Positions 1-13,001 of a stretch of 64,000 bases of DNA are shown here, piece by piece. Below the pieces are notes generated by a model. The model worked only from the letters and a program-made list of their open reading frames with translations, did not search any database and was not told where the DNA came from. Both the position numbers and the translations under genes were made by a program. The DNA comes from Agriotes lineatus (taxonomy: Eukaryota > Arthropoda > Insecta > Coleoptera > Elateridae): positions 45,534 to 109,533 of the forward strand of contig CALNHX010005301.1 in assembly GCA_940337035.1 (NCBI GenBank), in the 5' to 3' direction. Each line of letters opens with the position of its first letter. The stretch's first letter is position 1.

Positions 1-3000
1 CTTGACGTGTTAATTTTAAGTGATATTGATTTGGACAATATTATAACGTGGAAGTAATAGGTGTAGTTAAACTGCACTAGCATTTAAGCAACCAAGGCAT
101 TCCGAGACAGTAGCCTGGAGGGACAAAATAATTATGGACCTGTCCGAAAAGATAAATATATATGAAGAATGAAATGTATTTGAAGCGGATCCACATCAGG
201 AGCTAAATGAGAAACTTCTATCAAAGGTGTTAATAATGAAGTAGAAAGACGCGTGATTGGTGCAATCTGCAAATGCAAATTGAAATACCCTACCAAATTT
301 AGTCATATCAAAATCTTTTATAGGATTGGACGTAAAAACATGCAAGGTAGGCACGTAGACGAATAGTGATATTCAACATTATAATATATGCTATTAACCA
401 GCCATTGTTTCGAAACTGTTCTTAATTTCTGACAATTTGTTGCAATATAATACAGAGTTAAAATAGAGTAATAAGAAATTGAAGTGCACCGATAGCACAG
501 TGAAAAAGAGAACGACCCTGCTGTAGATTTCTACACTTCAAAATAGGTCGTACCTTAAATATACCTAATAAAATCGGGCCGAATTGTTATGTCCCACCTG
601 TAGTGTAAGCCTGGAGATGCCGTGGGGACTTTTCGACAGAAAAATATTTTCCCACGATTGCAAGGAAGTGGGACAGACTCAACGGACGACTTATCTCTTT
701 GCTAATATGTTTAACTGTAAAATGAAGATCGGCCGCTGACGCGTTGAGTTACAGGAAATTTAAAAAGCACCTACTGCCGTGATATATCGTCACAATCAAG
801 AAATTCTTAATTATTTTGGTGCAATCCACGTCGGCAAGTATTTGCGGTCTTAAAAGAGATCAGAAGTGCGCAGAGGGTGTCTTAAATAAACACAAAAAGA
901 AAAGGCATACAATTATCGTCCTATGAAGACGGTTAGCTTCTTAATTACATTACAATTTTTAGTATTCGAAAAGGGAATATTGAAACGATAAAGAAGCCGA
1001 CATGCGATTGATTAATTAAAATAATCGATGGTAGTAAAAAATCGCAGATCAACCCCCCTACAGTCTGTACACCACGGCAGCTCTGAAAACTCTTTACTTA
1101 CTAATCATCAGCTGTATTCCTGCAATATCTTCAAAAAGAAATGGGCGCCAGAAATCCAAAGACTTCAAATAATTAAAAATAATAATTACAAGTGACTAGC
1201 GTTTATTTAATAGTCAAAAAAATCGTCTTGTAAACTCAATAATAACCATTAAAAATAATTTGATCACAAACAAAATGTCATAATAAAGTGGTGTAAATGT
1301 ATCGAAGGTTGCGACACGCACAAAGATCAAGAACCCCTTTCGGGTTATTAAATTAATGGTAACCACAAAATAAATCAAGGTATAAGCTTATCACTCTCAT
1401 ATCATTAAACCTTTCTGCCCAGGCTATTGAATGCAAAAAAGCGTGAATGCTCCTTTTACAAAAGTTTCAATTACACACCAAAATCGTAGCTTTAATATTA
1501 ATCATAATTAAATATATGCATAAATGGTTAAATATTAAAACAAAAGCATGTATGAACTTGAGCTTTACAAGTTAACAATAATGAGAAGCGTAAATGCAAA
1601 TTTTAACAATTGATAGCTTTAGAATACAAATTCCAGGTATCGAATATAATTTAACGTTGGATAATTGTGGAATAGCCGGTCCAAAATTAACTTGCAGGCC
1701 GGGAAACTATCTACTTTCAATACAATAACCACCACAAAAGCGGCACTAACCTTGATTTCCCAACGCCCATTACATGCTGACAGGGAAAAAATGTTGGTCA
1801 AGGGTTGCGATACCAAATGGTCAGGGGTTGCTACACCACGGGGTAGAAGCACCTTCGATGCGCTCGTGATCGGAGCAGAACAACGTCTCCAATGACAGAA
1901 GTTAGGTAAGGGATTAGCCGGTGTAGATGATTAAAACAGGACGGCGGCCTTGCTTGCCAGGTCAAATTCTTGGGTTAAAACTATTGTTTAAGAGCTAAAG
2001 AAAATGTAATTACTATGGGAATAACAAACAGAAAAGCGCCATCGTACCTGATTCGGATTATCAGCTCTTGGAAACGAAATTAATTGTCGTGGCGAAATAA
2101 GCACACACAACGCCTTCTTAGAAGCGAGTTGCTTCGTTGAAATGCAGGAAAATAATGCCCGCAGATCGGCCAACAAGCGAAAAACAGCTGAAGGCTGGAG
2201 CTTTGCGATAACGAGCAATTCGGGCTTTTCAGAATCGGTACAAAATGAGCGGACTAAAAATTTGAAATAATTCGAAATACAATGGATTATAACTCAAGTA
2301 AAAATATACAGGTTGGACTGAAATAGATGAGTAAATGGCGAAACAAATAAGCGGAGCCAAAGAATTGTTTCAATATAACACTTGAATCGTATAATAACTT
2401 AGCTTACGTACAGTACGTAGCCAATGAGGACACCGTCAAGTTTGTAGGCGATCTGCGGGGCGTATCTGGCTAGTATTCAAAAGAATTTTCGTTATTGGGA
2501 GTGCGAGTGAAAAGGAGAGTCGCCAAGATCACGACGATGAGAGTAAACTCGGCGGGGTCGATAGATGAAATATCCAATGTCAACCCAATCGTCCGACGGT
2601 AAATCGAGGAATAAAGTAATTCAATGACAGGAAACGTCAAGGCTGTCAAAATTGTGTATTTTAAATCCTAAGTGTCACATCCGAGGGAAGTCGAAATGCC
2701 AAATAATCGGCCGTTATTGCCCAGGATTGCCACGCATTCGTACTGCTCAAAATGTTTACATGGCACATACCCTTTACTCGCATATATGTTTTTCTGTTGG
2801 TTCTGGACCCTACTGTTTGTTAGAATCCGCCTCTGAAGAAATGCACGCGGCATCAACTCCCGCTCCCGAAACTGGTAACATTAACCACCAAGCCACCAAA
2901 AGCCTATCGCAATCAAATGTGAGCGAACAAATCAAAGCTGCATATCATATTATTTTGTTTGGAAAAAATTTACAGTTTCGTGCAGAATCTACATACATTT

Positions 3001-5580
3001 CTTTGCTCTTCAATCTGAATAATATAGAAAGATAAGGGAGATAGGGCGATAGTGCTCTTACAATTACAATGGAAAAATCTCGTAAAAAGCGTCCCAAAAA
3101 GGTTCTGTGTAATGGGCTATAAGTTTGCATTCGTTCGATCATTTTAAACTATTATTTACGACGGGAGCAGTCAACGATGAAAAACAAAATTATTATGAAC
3201 AACTCCGCTGTACTGTCGACCGAGAAGATATCGAGGAATTGTTTAATAATGATGATCATGGTGTCGAAATCGAACAGTAAATAGAATTTATAAAAGTGTT
3301 AATTATCTTGAGATAAAGAGGTAGTAACTTCGATTATATTCTGTGTGAAAAAACAAAATTTCTTTTATTATGAATAAAAAGAACTTGCGTTTTTTACCGA
3401 GTATCTGGTATCCTCCATTAACGCCCATTGTTCTCGTCGTATAGATTTAATAGAGCAGTGAGTGTACGCATGTTCGTATTTGTACAGGCATTTCTTTGTA
3501 GCGTATTTATTTTACAATAAGCGGCAGAGAGCCTATCTCAGTCTACCCAGCTACTTGGCTCTGAATTATTTACTTTCCCTATTGATTTCAGCTTAACGGA
3601 GCCCATCAACTTGACAATACATTTTTCGTAAATTGTTTTTGATTTAGCTCACAATAACCTGACAAGTGTTGTTTTCTTTGGTATTTTAAATGGCGCATGT
3701 CGCATAGAACGTCGCTCGTGCCCACCGAAACTGGCCTGATAATAATGGACGTGTTGAGCATGACATGGGGCGGATCGTTATCGGCGGACTGGTTGCTTGT
3801 GCTCGTCGTGTTTCCCTGATTTCTGAAGCGCCTTTGTTGAAACCGCCGGAATTAAAATGCGGGTCTGGAGGAACTTTCACGTTTCATTAAAAGACCACGT
3901 AGAAAAAAGCAAGCGCGAGTGCAGTGGGGACGTAATTTTACAGGAAGGTTGAAAAATAGCTGCAGCTATCCTAAAGTAAACCGCGACGTCGTACAGGGTA
4001 TATAATTACAGACGGTCTCAAAAACGGGAGCCGTACCAACTTCATTACAAGAGCCCCGGCGTCCACATTATTTACCTCTAACGTACTTGCGGTTTCCTTC
4101 GAAAACAAAATAATTAAAGTAGATAATCAATACCGCAGGGGCAACTACAATGCGCGAATCGTGCCTGAAACCGAGGCTCCCTCCCAGGCACCTCGAGGTG
4201 CAAAATGCAATTTCTTTAACGCATCCCCGAATTCAGTGTAACTGCGCTCCCGCTGCCTGCGGAAATAAAATTAACCAATACCAGCAATGGAGCGAACACA
4301 ATAGCACTTAATGGCCTAATCACCTCGAACCTCGATAAAACATAAAATCCGCCCGCCATGCTTTTATAGACGCCAACGAGGGCAATTTTGTCTGCAACAA
4401 GTGTAATGCGAGCACATACAGATGAGAGTCGATGGCCTCATGCGGCAAAAACGTCGGGGGATGGAGATTTTATGGTGGAGCCTGCGCTGGGGTACCTTTT
4501 TACGGTACGCGTCTAAGAAAGATTAAAATCGGAGCTGACTCTTGTGTCTTCTTAAAAGTTGTAGTAGATGACGAAATCTAAGGTTTTTTTCCTAATTTTA
4601 GATTGCCTGAAGAACAATTGGCAGATGAAGTAAATCACTGGGGGCTAGTGGCTGTGTTCAATCATGTCAAACGTTGATCTGGTTTTAAATTTTTCAAGCA
4701 GTTTATTTGATTTAATTAGCTCAAGAATGTGACAGAGTAGCAAGTCAGCATTCTTGGTCAAAATCAGCACTGGGTTGCATATAGTATTACACAACACTAT
4801 TCAGTAAAATCCATCTACAACGTGTGAATTAACTGCGTCGTTTTTCAATAATTCGTTTCGTGTTTACTTTTAACAATTAAGTCATCAAGTATGGTTATCA
4901 GGTGTTTGTTAATATTTCTTTCCGTTATATTTATCCTCTCTGCGAGGGTATGATTTTCAAGTCATAATTACTTAATCTCTGAGACTGTACCCGGTGATCT
5001 ACTATTATCAACATCGGCTATGAACAAAGTCACTGCCACTTCCAGATACTAATAATTATCAGTACAACTGCGACACTCATCATTCCAATACTGGTCACTA
5101 AACCAAGTTTCCGTTTCAATTCAAATATTACTCAACATGTTGTTTAAGGTTTCTTGGCAACGAGTGGTAAGCCTTAGATTTTCTTCTTTTTCTGAAGGTT
5201 TTCTATCCAAGTTTAGATATAGACTACTTTAATATAGTTTTCATTGCAGAATACAACACGCTACTACGTTACTAATGTACATTAAGACTATAACATCATG
5301 TTTAACTTAAGTTAGCATTGATAACGGATATATCTTAAGACTAGAAAGGTAAAGAGGCGTATTCTTCTTTAAGCGACAAGTCTGAGTGTTATTATCAAGC
5401 ACGTTAACAGCAAAATTATGGACTTACAAACGCACTTAGCAGTTAAAACCTTCTCGCACATTTAGTTGCTAAAGAGCCATGGTCAACTGGTAATTGTCCA
5501 AAGAGTATTCGATGGGAAACGTTGGACAATCTCCATGTTAGAGCTACTTAACTCCTGCTTTCTCTTCAAGAATATATGTT
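1..5580. other. No gene recognised; host-like unique sequence
   Basis: I see no conserved domain, transposon terminus or RNA gene here. Open frames are short (under 130 codons), overlap each other on both strands and show no recognisable motif, including the 127-codon frame at 2652-3035. Composition is mostly AT-rich, with a GC-richer patch at about 3680-4500 that looks like unique host intron or intergenic sequence. Confidence 0.5.
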
Positions 5581-5924
5581 TATCCACAACCATATACCGG
5601 GTGTTCTAAAAGTGTAGAAACGGCTGAATACCTCGAAAAATACGCTTTGGATCGGGAAACGAAACAACAAGTATTTTATATTTTTTTAAAAGCTATCAAA
5701 TTATCACAAAATTAGCCTCCCACCCCCACCCCTGTGGTTGGAGCGGGGGACAACCTTAAAAACTTAAATAGTTAACCTCACTTTTGGTTGCACATTCGCA
5801 TTCTACGCTAAAAACTACGTAAGTTTTGTCTAAAAAAATTCTATTCTTGATAGATGACGCTGAAATCGCAAAAACTGAAATTCTTCGCTATTTTCGCGAA
5901 ACATACATCGGATAGAAAAACGAA

Positions 5925-6768
5925 CAAGTGGTTCAGGTTCTCAATGATACCTGAAGCGATTCCGAAGGTATCCACCATACCCTGAGTGGTTTCGAACGTG
6001 CCAAACGATTCTCCGTGTGGTTTTGAAGGTACCTGACTATTCCACGAGTGATCCCGGAGGTAGTCCCATGATACTCAATATGGTTTTTAAGTAATCTGAT
6101 TAAAAATAATGAAAATAAAGTATTGTGTATGTTTCTTTGATGAAATTTAACTTTCATTTACAATTCAATACATTTGGAAAGTTACTAAAAATTAATTAGT
6201 TAATTAAATCAAATGAACTATTTATTATTTCAAACCTGTACCACTTCCACCAGTTTTTCCATCCGATGTACGTTTCTCGAAAATAGCGAAAAATGTCAGT
6301 TTTTGCGATTTCAGCGCTATCAAGAGTAAAAAATTGGTGCTGAAATCGCAAAAATGGGTTCAGGTTCGAAATAATAAATAGTTCATTTGAACTAATTAAT
6401 CAATTAATTTATTTATTTTTAGTGACTTTCCAAATGTATTCAATTGTAAATAAAATTTAAATGTCATCACAGAAACATACACAATACTTTATTTCATTTT
6501 TTTAGTCGGATTCCTTAAAAACCATCTTGGGTATTATGGGACTTCCTCCGGGATCACTCGGGGAATCGTCAGGTACCGTCAAAACCACTCGGAGAATCGT
6601 AGAGCACGTTCGAAAATACTCGGGGAATCATCGGCCACGTTCCAAACCACTCAGGGTATGGTGGATACCTTCGGAATAACTTCGAGTATCATCGGAACTA
6701 TTTCGGATACGATCGGGTACCTTCGGAATCGCTTCAGGTATCGTTGAGAACCTGAACCGCTTGTTAGT
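5925..6768. repeat. Long inverted repeat with unequal arms
   Basis: The left arm (about 5930-6240) is the reverse complement of the right arm (about 6360-6768), around a centre near 6240-6355. Both arms hold the same minisatellite and the same AT-rich segment containing TTCAAATGA-type and TTAATTAATT-type runs. The right arm is longer by about three 31-bp minisatellite units. Just upstream, at about 5595, is a TACCGGGTGTTCTAAAAGTG-type terminus like those of TA-inserting TIR elements, but I found no matching right end, so the element boundaries are unknown. Confidence 0.75.
6555..6745. repeat. 31-bp tandem repeat (about 5-6 units)
   Basis: CACTCGG-like unit starts fall at 6555, 6586, 6617, 6648 and 6679, a constant 31-bp spacing. 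Units are degenerate around a consensus of the type ACTCGGGGAATCGTC. The inverted counterpart lies at about 5935-6090 with fewer units. Confidence 0.8.
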
Positions 6769-6890
6769 TTTGCTTTGCGGTAGAAGAATTCAGGCATGAA
6801 CGGTCGAAATGAGTAGGTGTGCCTAAGCACATGGTTCCGATCGTGATACTCTGCAGTTGTAAAAGTCAGTTTAATTATTAAATTGCAAAA

Positions 6891-7577
6891 ATGGTGTTCA
6901 CCCAAACTCAGCAACGAGATGTACGCGACCTTGCCAAAAAATCCGATGATGAGTGTCTTATCAACGATGACGTTCTGGAAGCACTAGCGACCAAATTATC
7001 TGAACGAATAATGTAGAAAATTGAGGGCAAGTTAGAAGAGTTAATAGAAAAATGTAATAGTCTGGAAAAAATCAATTCGCAGTTAAAAGAAGAAAATGCA
7101 GAATTAATAAATACTGTAGATGAATTGGAGCAGTACTCAAGGCGAAATTACTTGCGAGTTTTGATGTCAGAGAAGATAAAACTGAAAGTGTGGAACAAGC
7201 TGTGGCCGATATATTCAAGGATAAGCTAGGAATTTCCATACAAGAAGCTCATATTAACCGACGTCACCCGGTGGGTGTGGGTGTATTTAAACGTGGAGCT
7301 AAAAGACCCAGATCCATAATTGTCAAATTCACAAGCTATCGTTTTCGTGCGCAAGTGTTTCAATTAAAAAAAGAAACTAAAATGTACCCGCTATGTGATA
7401 GGAGAAGATCTAACAAAAACCAGGTCAGATATTATAAATAATGCATATGAACATTTTGGCTTCATGAACGTTTGGTCCCGAGACAGTGTTATTATTGTAA
7501 ATAAAGACAAGCAAAAAGTGCACATTGAAACCATAAAAGATCTGGAAAATATATGGAATTTTGATGTTAAACATTAA
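6891..7577 (+). pseudogene. LINE ORF1-like relic (coiled coil plus RRM-like, Transposase_22 type)
   Basis: Starting from the ATG at 6891, translation gives a charged coiled-coil region, then the signature ELEQYSRRNYLRV, then a region with INRRHPVGVG and IIVKF, and finally IGEDLTKTRSDI. This order is that of the ORF1 protein of many insect non-LTR retrotransposons, an RNA-binding chaperone. The frame is broken by an in-frame TAG near 7014, a frameshift near 7165 and another near 7400, so it is a relic. No endonuclease or RT frame follows directly downstream. Family assignment within the LINEs is uncertain. Confidence 0.75.
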
Positions 7578-8209
7578 TGTCGGATCTATGTGTTCAGCTT
7601 TCTTCGTTAATTTTTTATCTAAATGCAATTAATTTGTTTTGCTATATTCTTTTAAAATATTTTTTGTTTTTAACTATTTCCTAGGTTATATTTACTTACA
7701 TCAATCTATTGATTTCAAAACACATAGAAAAACAAAGAGCACAGTCCAAATCAAATAAAAACACAGGATTCAATCCTAATACAAACTACGTGCAAGAACT
7801 GGTTCTTGTCGCGTATATATTTAAGCATATTAAGCACACATAAACTATTAATAAAAAAATATCAAAGTAACGTGCCAATAATTGTCAAAATGTCTTTAAC
7901 AAAAACGCAATGTCAAAATTGCCTGAAGACGATATCTATTTGTAGCCGCCCCTGTTTATTGATGACAAAACACATTCCGTCGTGCTTGCCAAAGATTGCA
8001 GTTTGCGCTGATCCGAAAACATTTTACCTGGAACAGTGCTGTATACCTTTGGATTCAGCACGTTTTCGATTGCATCACACGCTCCTGGCTGGCTAGCTTG
8101 GGCGCCGCTTGTCTGAACGACGTCATAACTCGTGGTAAAGGAATTTTCCTATGCGGTGCAAATTAGCGTCTTCAAGTGGACGCTTTGAATGTAACACAAA
8201 ATTGTGTAC
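7578..8209. other. AT-rich stretch, no recognised gene
   Basis: Probably 3' flank of the ORF1 relic followed by unassigned DNA. A short frame at 7890-8096 starts with cysteines in a CxxC arrangement but shows no completed zinc-finger pattern. Confidence 0.4.
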
Positions 8210-8597
8210 TCACCGGTATACCTGGAAAAACACTTGTTTGCTACACTTTAAGACTGTGTGCAGCAAATGATTTTCTGCAGGCCCTTTCAGGACGCTTTTA
8301 ATTGACGTATATCGCTCTGAGCGAATTAACGTACTACACTTTCTGCTGTCTTCTATATTAAATTGTATTGTTCGTTTCCTCCGAATGGTTTCCACTTGTT
8401 TCAATTTTTCGTTATTTAGGTTCACGTATGGTTCTGGCCTGGGGCTCCTTGCCACGGCCATTATTACCGTCTTTTCTTTGTCCATTGCATGTTTCCACTT
8501 TTTCTTGGAGTTCACTTTCTGAGTTGGATAATATTGCTAGGTCCTCAATAAACAGGAATTCTAAAGGGTTCCAAATTTCTATATCCGGAAAATACAT
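8210..8597 (-). pseudogene. LINE reverse transcriptase fragment
   Basis: Two overlapping minus frames (8412-8597 and 8210-8515) together read as the RT region around and after the catalytic box. EDLAILSNSESELQEKV matches the usual A-D-D-x-A-I-L-S pattern with the first catalytic position degenerate (IED), followed in the other frame by AMDKEKTVIMAVAR and NEKLKQVETI, the region that normally leads to the F-K-Y-L-G motif. A frameshift separates the halves. It is a 5'- and 3'-truncated dead copy resembling RTE/CR1-type elements. Confidence 0.7.
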
Positions 8598-10379
8598 ATC
8601 AGAAATACAACTTGGCTTGGGCTTTAACTGTAAAAATAACCATTACCGGCGAGAGGTGTAGGTACCCTCTTTCACTTGCCCTGTGAATAAAGAGCTTTGA
8701 GAAAAGCCTGAGTCATGAGTCAAACTGATGATTCTTTGTTCCTTTTTGCTAAAGTTATGAATATTTATTTTAGCCAGTCAGTTGGTATGCATCATAGATA
8801 TAGTTGATCAGAAAGGGGAATTGGGATGATCGAAACTCGAAGTTATGGGAATAAGCGTTAATTAAAACGAACGTAAATTCCGCGATTTGCACACGAAATC
8901 TGGTTTGCAGAAATTAAAAAGGATTAGCACGGACTCGAAATTCAATAGCCCCATTCCGGTTCATTAGCAGAGCAAACTGGAGCGGCCCTAAGTGTAACAT
9001 ACATCCGAATAAAATTTTAGGGTCTCCGGCAGCCGCTCATGATTACTGTGGAGCCTCCGCGAACGGTCGCTTTCCTCCGCCGAGACAATTTTTCTATTCA
9101 AAGTGGCCGTTTTAGAAATATTTATGCGGCTCGTTCCTTGGGACTTTCTTTTTGCAAACAGCCCGTATTCGACGTCCCGTTTTATTAAAAGCCAAACTGC
9201 GGGCGACGTCTGAATGCCTGCCGGCCGCATTTAGCCTCCATTCGTCAAATTGTTCTACGGATCTCTTCGGAATGCGCGCTTAATAGATGTCGAAGGAAAC
9301 GGATTGAAATTTTATTTAAAGTCAGGTTTAATCCCGGTGCAGGCCGCGTTTATTGCACTATTTGTCAAGGCGGCGGAGGAGCGTAATGAGAGCACAGCCG
9401 CCTTGATGGAGATTTGTGAGCCGAGAACTCGCGCCTAGGTGCCTTTGTTGGCGCAATTTTGTCCGAGATCGTAGGTATTGCAGGATATCTGGCCCCGTAC
9501 GTGATGAAGGATGATTAGGATGAAGACCCGCAGTGCGGTCGGGTGCGTGAGAGCTCGCGAGGTCTAATTGCAATCACGGCACGCACAGCACGCATATTAA
9601 ATTGAATTAAGCAGATTCATTAGCCACCAACACTGAATACAAGTACCGCTTGGGGGATAACACGATTTTTCAAATGCCCTACTTAATCAACTTAATTTTT
9701 TTTGTTGCTCCCGCCGCTCGGCTTTATTTACTCTCGTGGCCGGAGTGCACTCTCGCTAAGTGCTCGGGCATTGCCGTTTTTTAAAAAATTCATAAACAAA
9801 GCGAGATTCCGCTTTCTGAACAACGGCCCCATGACAGTGCGATGTATGGCTCAATTTTTTCCGTGTTAGAGGAATTTGCTCTGGCAAGTAAAACGTTGAA
9901 AACCCGGAGGTATTCCGCTGACAAAAAGTACTGACAGCTTGCCACTTAGAAAGAACAGATACGAGTGGTAGGATATTTTCCGTCGTTTATCTTTGTTACT
10001 GTTGAGGCTTGAAGGACCAAATATGAACTATTCACAAATTACTATTATTTTATTATTCGAACGTTGCTATATGTGCATACGAAGCATGCAAAAGACTCCA
10101 CTAAGACACTTAACAAATTTCCACTTAAAAGAGGCGTGAGGCAGAAAGATACAATGTCACCCAAACACTTGACTGGTGTGTTGGATTACGTCTTCAACGG
10201 ATTCGACTGGAACCACAAAGGCATCAACAATCGATGGTAGGAAGTTGAACAACCTTCGTGACATTGCTGGCAACATGCACGAAGATGAAGAAATGCTCAA
10301 ATAGTCGCGACAGTAGGATTGATCATAAACAAGCAAAAAAGCAAGTATGACATATCTTGTGTTTAGAGGAAAATTAATG
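8598..10379. other. No gene recognised; GC-richer unique island (about 8880-9780)
   Basis: Base composition rises relative to the flanking AT-rich repeats, with no ORF carrying a recognisable domain, no transposon ends and no internal repeats, apart from a small inverted pair around 9367-9408 (AAGGCGGC / GCCGCCTT). It looks like unique host sequence; a cis-regulatory role is only a guess. Confidence 0.4.
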
Positions 10380-10980
10380 TTGGATAACAACAGCCCGAGA
10401 GTATAAATACCTGGGCCACGACATAAAACTTCACAGAGATAACCAAACGTACGAATTGCAAAGGCGAATGGGGCTGGGATGGGCAGCCTAGGGCAAGATA
10501 AGAATGTGTTGAAGTGTTGAAGAATGACATCACCATCAGCCTAAAAGGGGAGGCATACGATCAAAGTGTGCTCCCTGTCATCATATATAAAGACCCCACT
10601 AAAATTAACCGGGAAAAACTAAGGATTGCGCAGTAGAAAATGGTACAGTTGATGTTGGGTGTTAAGTTGTTCACTGTATAAAAAAATCAGAAACGTGGAA
10701 AAGAACGGAGATGCAAAATAAAATTGAAAGAACAGTGCACTTTAAATGGTAGTTCGCAGGGAACGTTAAACGATGACAGATGGGAAAGAGGTTGATACAG
10801 TGACGACCACCCACCGACAAAAGAAGCAGAGATAGGCCCACAACATAATAGAGGGCGATATAAATAGGGTGTCCTGTGAGTGGATTGGATTGGATCAGAC
10901 CCACATGGTTTGAAGATTCAAGGAAGGCTTATGTCAAGCAGTGGACGCAAATGGCTAGCTAGAGAGATAGCTAAACAAAA
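10380..10980 (+). pseudogene. LINE ORF2 C-terminal relic
   Basis: Translation across several stops and frameshifts gives, in order, EYKYLGHDIKLH, a degraded VLPVIIY segment, LRIAQ, a KWxFAGNV-like segment, a DRWERG-like segment and EDSRKAYVKQW. This order of blocks is the C-terminal portion of RTE-like endonuclease/RT polyproteins (thumb region, then the W-A-G-H-V and D-R-W motifs). No open frame remains. Confidence 0.65.
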
Positions 10981-11049
10981 GAAAATCATTGAAAATGGAC
11001 AGGCATAAGTCACATTAATTCCTAACCACAAACAGACGAGCAGATCGGT

Positions 11050-11345
11050 GAGAGATGTTACATGTAAAATAATTACCGCAGAAAGTGATCATATAGTCGA
11101 AAATGTCCATGTACCATAAATTAGGTAACTACCAAGACGTAGAACAGGTTAGGTTTCGTACAGAGTTCAGCACCTCAGGTCATCGCTTAACCATAAGAAC
11201 GCTTATAGAAAAAGCTAATGAATACCACATACTCTCACATATGTAGATCACGAAAAAACGTTGGACACAATACATATGTGGGCGATAGAACAAAGCAAAA
11301 AGAACTATGAAAAGGCAAATGTTGGGGGCAAATCTCCAGGCAAGA
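11050..11345 (+). pseudogene. LINE RT N-terminal fragment with an AAT tail
   Basis: The segment reads EQVRFRTEFSTSGHRLTIRT and LIEKANEY, which matches RT blocks 2-3 of LINEs, followed by a degraded V-D-x-E-K box. It ends in (AAT)n at about 11346-11361. It lies downstream of a C-terminal relic, so the two pieces are not collinear and probably derive from separate insertions or rearrangement. Confidence 0.6.
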
Positions 11346-11411
11346 AATAATAATAATAATGTTTTTATTTGGGCATACTCGTACAGCAAAATAAATTACG
11401 ATCTTTTAGAT

Positions 11412-12852
11412 CAGGGCTGTCCAACTTCAAGGGGTTCAAGGGCCACTGTAAAAAATTTGAAGGTTATGAGGGCCGCACCATAAAATGTGTCGTATGCGAC
11501 TTTGTGAGTTATTTGTAATAAATATAAAACGTGTATATTTCATTACTACTTTATTTATTCAAGAAGCTTAGGTTACATTACAAAAAGCATTGAAACATGA
11601 AAGATATATACAGGGTGTTCCCTGAGGTAACCGACAAACTTACACCAAATGTTCTAAAAGTGATTCTAAACACAAAAAAAATCATATTCACTTTAGGTTA
11701 ATTCCTTTTTGTTTTTGAGATACCGACAAAAGAAAAAAACATCAATTAATGTAAATTTACGTATAGAGATGTGACGTTTCACCCCCTTACTAAGGGCGTC
11801 AAATTTTTACCCCTCGGGTTACGCTCAAATCGGAGAAATACGTTCACTCAAATATATATTCGATTAGGTAAAACGCCAGATAATTACCAAAACAAATGTT
11901 TTTAGCTAGTTACGATGATTAATTAAAAATAGCTCTGAGTTGTACATTATGTAAAATTAACATGTTCTTCTGCAACGGTGTCTGGTTTCGTGGGTCGAGC
12001 TGCAACCCAATGCACCGGCGAGTGTTTCGGGTCCCTATTGGTAGTCCGCCGGTACGCACGCCGATTCTTCGGGAAATAGGCTGAGTAGATCTTTTGTTCC
12101 TGGAAACTTGACCTTCTACTCAGCAGTGATTTTAAGCTATAATTTTCCGGTGAATTTAGCGATTTTAAGGGTTACCTGGGGCGGGCGTTAGTGCCTAAAT
12201 CCTGGTGCAGAGGTTGCTGATACCTTACGACGGCTAGGCGTCGTTCTTGGGGCGAACGCGGTGCAAATCCTGCAGATCGAATTTATTCGCCTTGAGCCGG
12301 AAAATGATGTTGACATTCTTTCGGTGGGGAATTTGCGGGCTGCGGAATCGAACGTCGAAGTCCAGGAATTCCCCTTTTAATGGCCAAAAAGGGGCCCTGC
12401 AGGTGAGTTTATGAAGGGCGGCTACAAGACTCTAGCCGCTCAGAAGCGGGGTAGAGGCTGCGATTCCTACAGGTTACAGGTTTAATTATTAGTAAAATGA
12501 GGTTATGAGAAGTATTTCACCTCTCGGGGCGCCGGGATTTGCGTCCTCAGGGATTCGATTTCCCACGAAAGTTCAACAATTAAGGTAAAATCGAATCTAG
12601 CGGTCTTCCTTTTGCGGAAAATTTGAACTTCTCGGGCTGACAGTACAACACGTCATCTCCCTTTAAGCGTGGTGTGGTAAGGGTTGGAGGCATACTCCGT
12701 TAGACAGTTCAGCGTGTCAGACCGGAGGGCCCAGGTAGAAAAGGAGAGAAGAGGATCAGGACTGGTGGACTCAAGCGGGAATTCGATCCGCGGGCCGCAA
12801 AAATTTCCTGGCGGGCCGCATGCGGCCGCGGGCCACGTGTTGGACAGCCTTG
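11412..12852. mobile_element. Non-autonomous hAT element, 8-bp TSD
   Basis: The element starts CAGGGCTGTCCAAC and ends GTTGGACAGCCTTG, imperfect TIRs of about 14 bp. It is flanked by the perfect 8-bp duplication TTTTAGAT (11404-11411 and 12853-12860), the size typical of hAT transposons. Subterminal GGGCCGC-type blocks (about 12790-12835) are also usual in this superfamily. No transposase frame is visible. An internal TACAGGGTGTTCCC terminus at about 11617 suggests a nested fragment, and about 11990-12660 is strikingly GC-rich unidentified sequence. Confidence 0.85.
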
Positions 12853-13001
12853 TTTTAGATAACATGATAAAATTTGCAAAGGGTACAATATTATTTGTAA
12901 GAACAAAATTGAGGAAAAAATAGGAATAGGAGAAACATTCAAATATAGAGAAAATAAGAAAGAAAAGGAAAAACAAGAGACAAGTTATTCTTGTCAACAT
13001 A

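Noticed and set aside
2652..3035. 127-codon plus frame as a gene
   Set aside because: No domain, signal peptide or splice context; overlapping frames on the other strand are of similar length.
5595..5620. Complete TA-flanked TIR element starting at the TACCGGGTGTTCT terminus
   Set aside because: No matching inverted end could be found on either side of the 6-kb inverted repeat, so boundaries cannot be supported.
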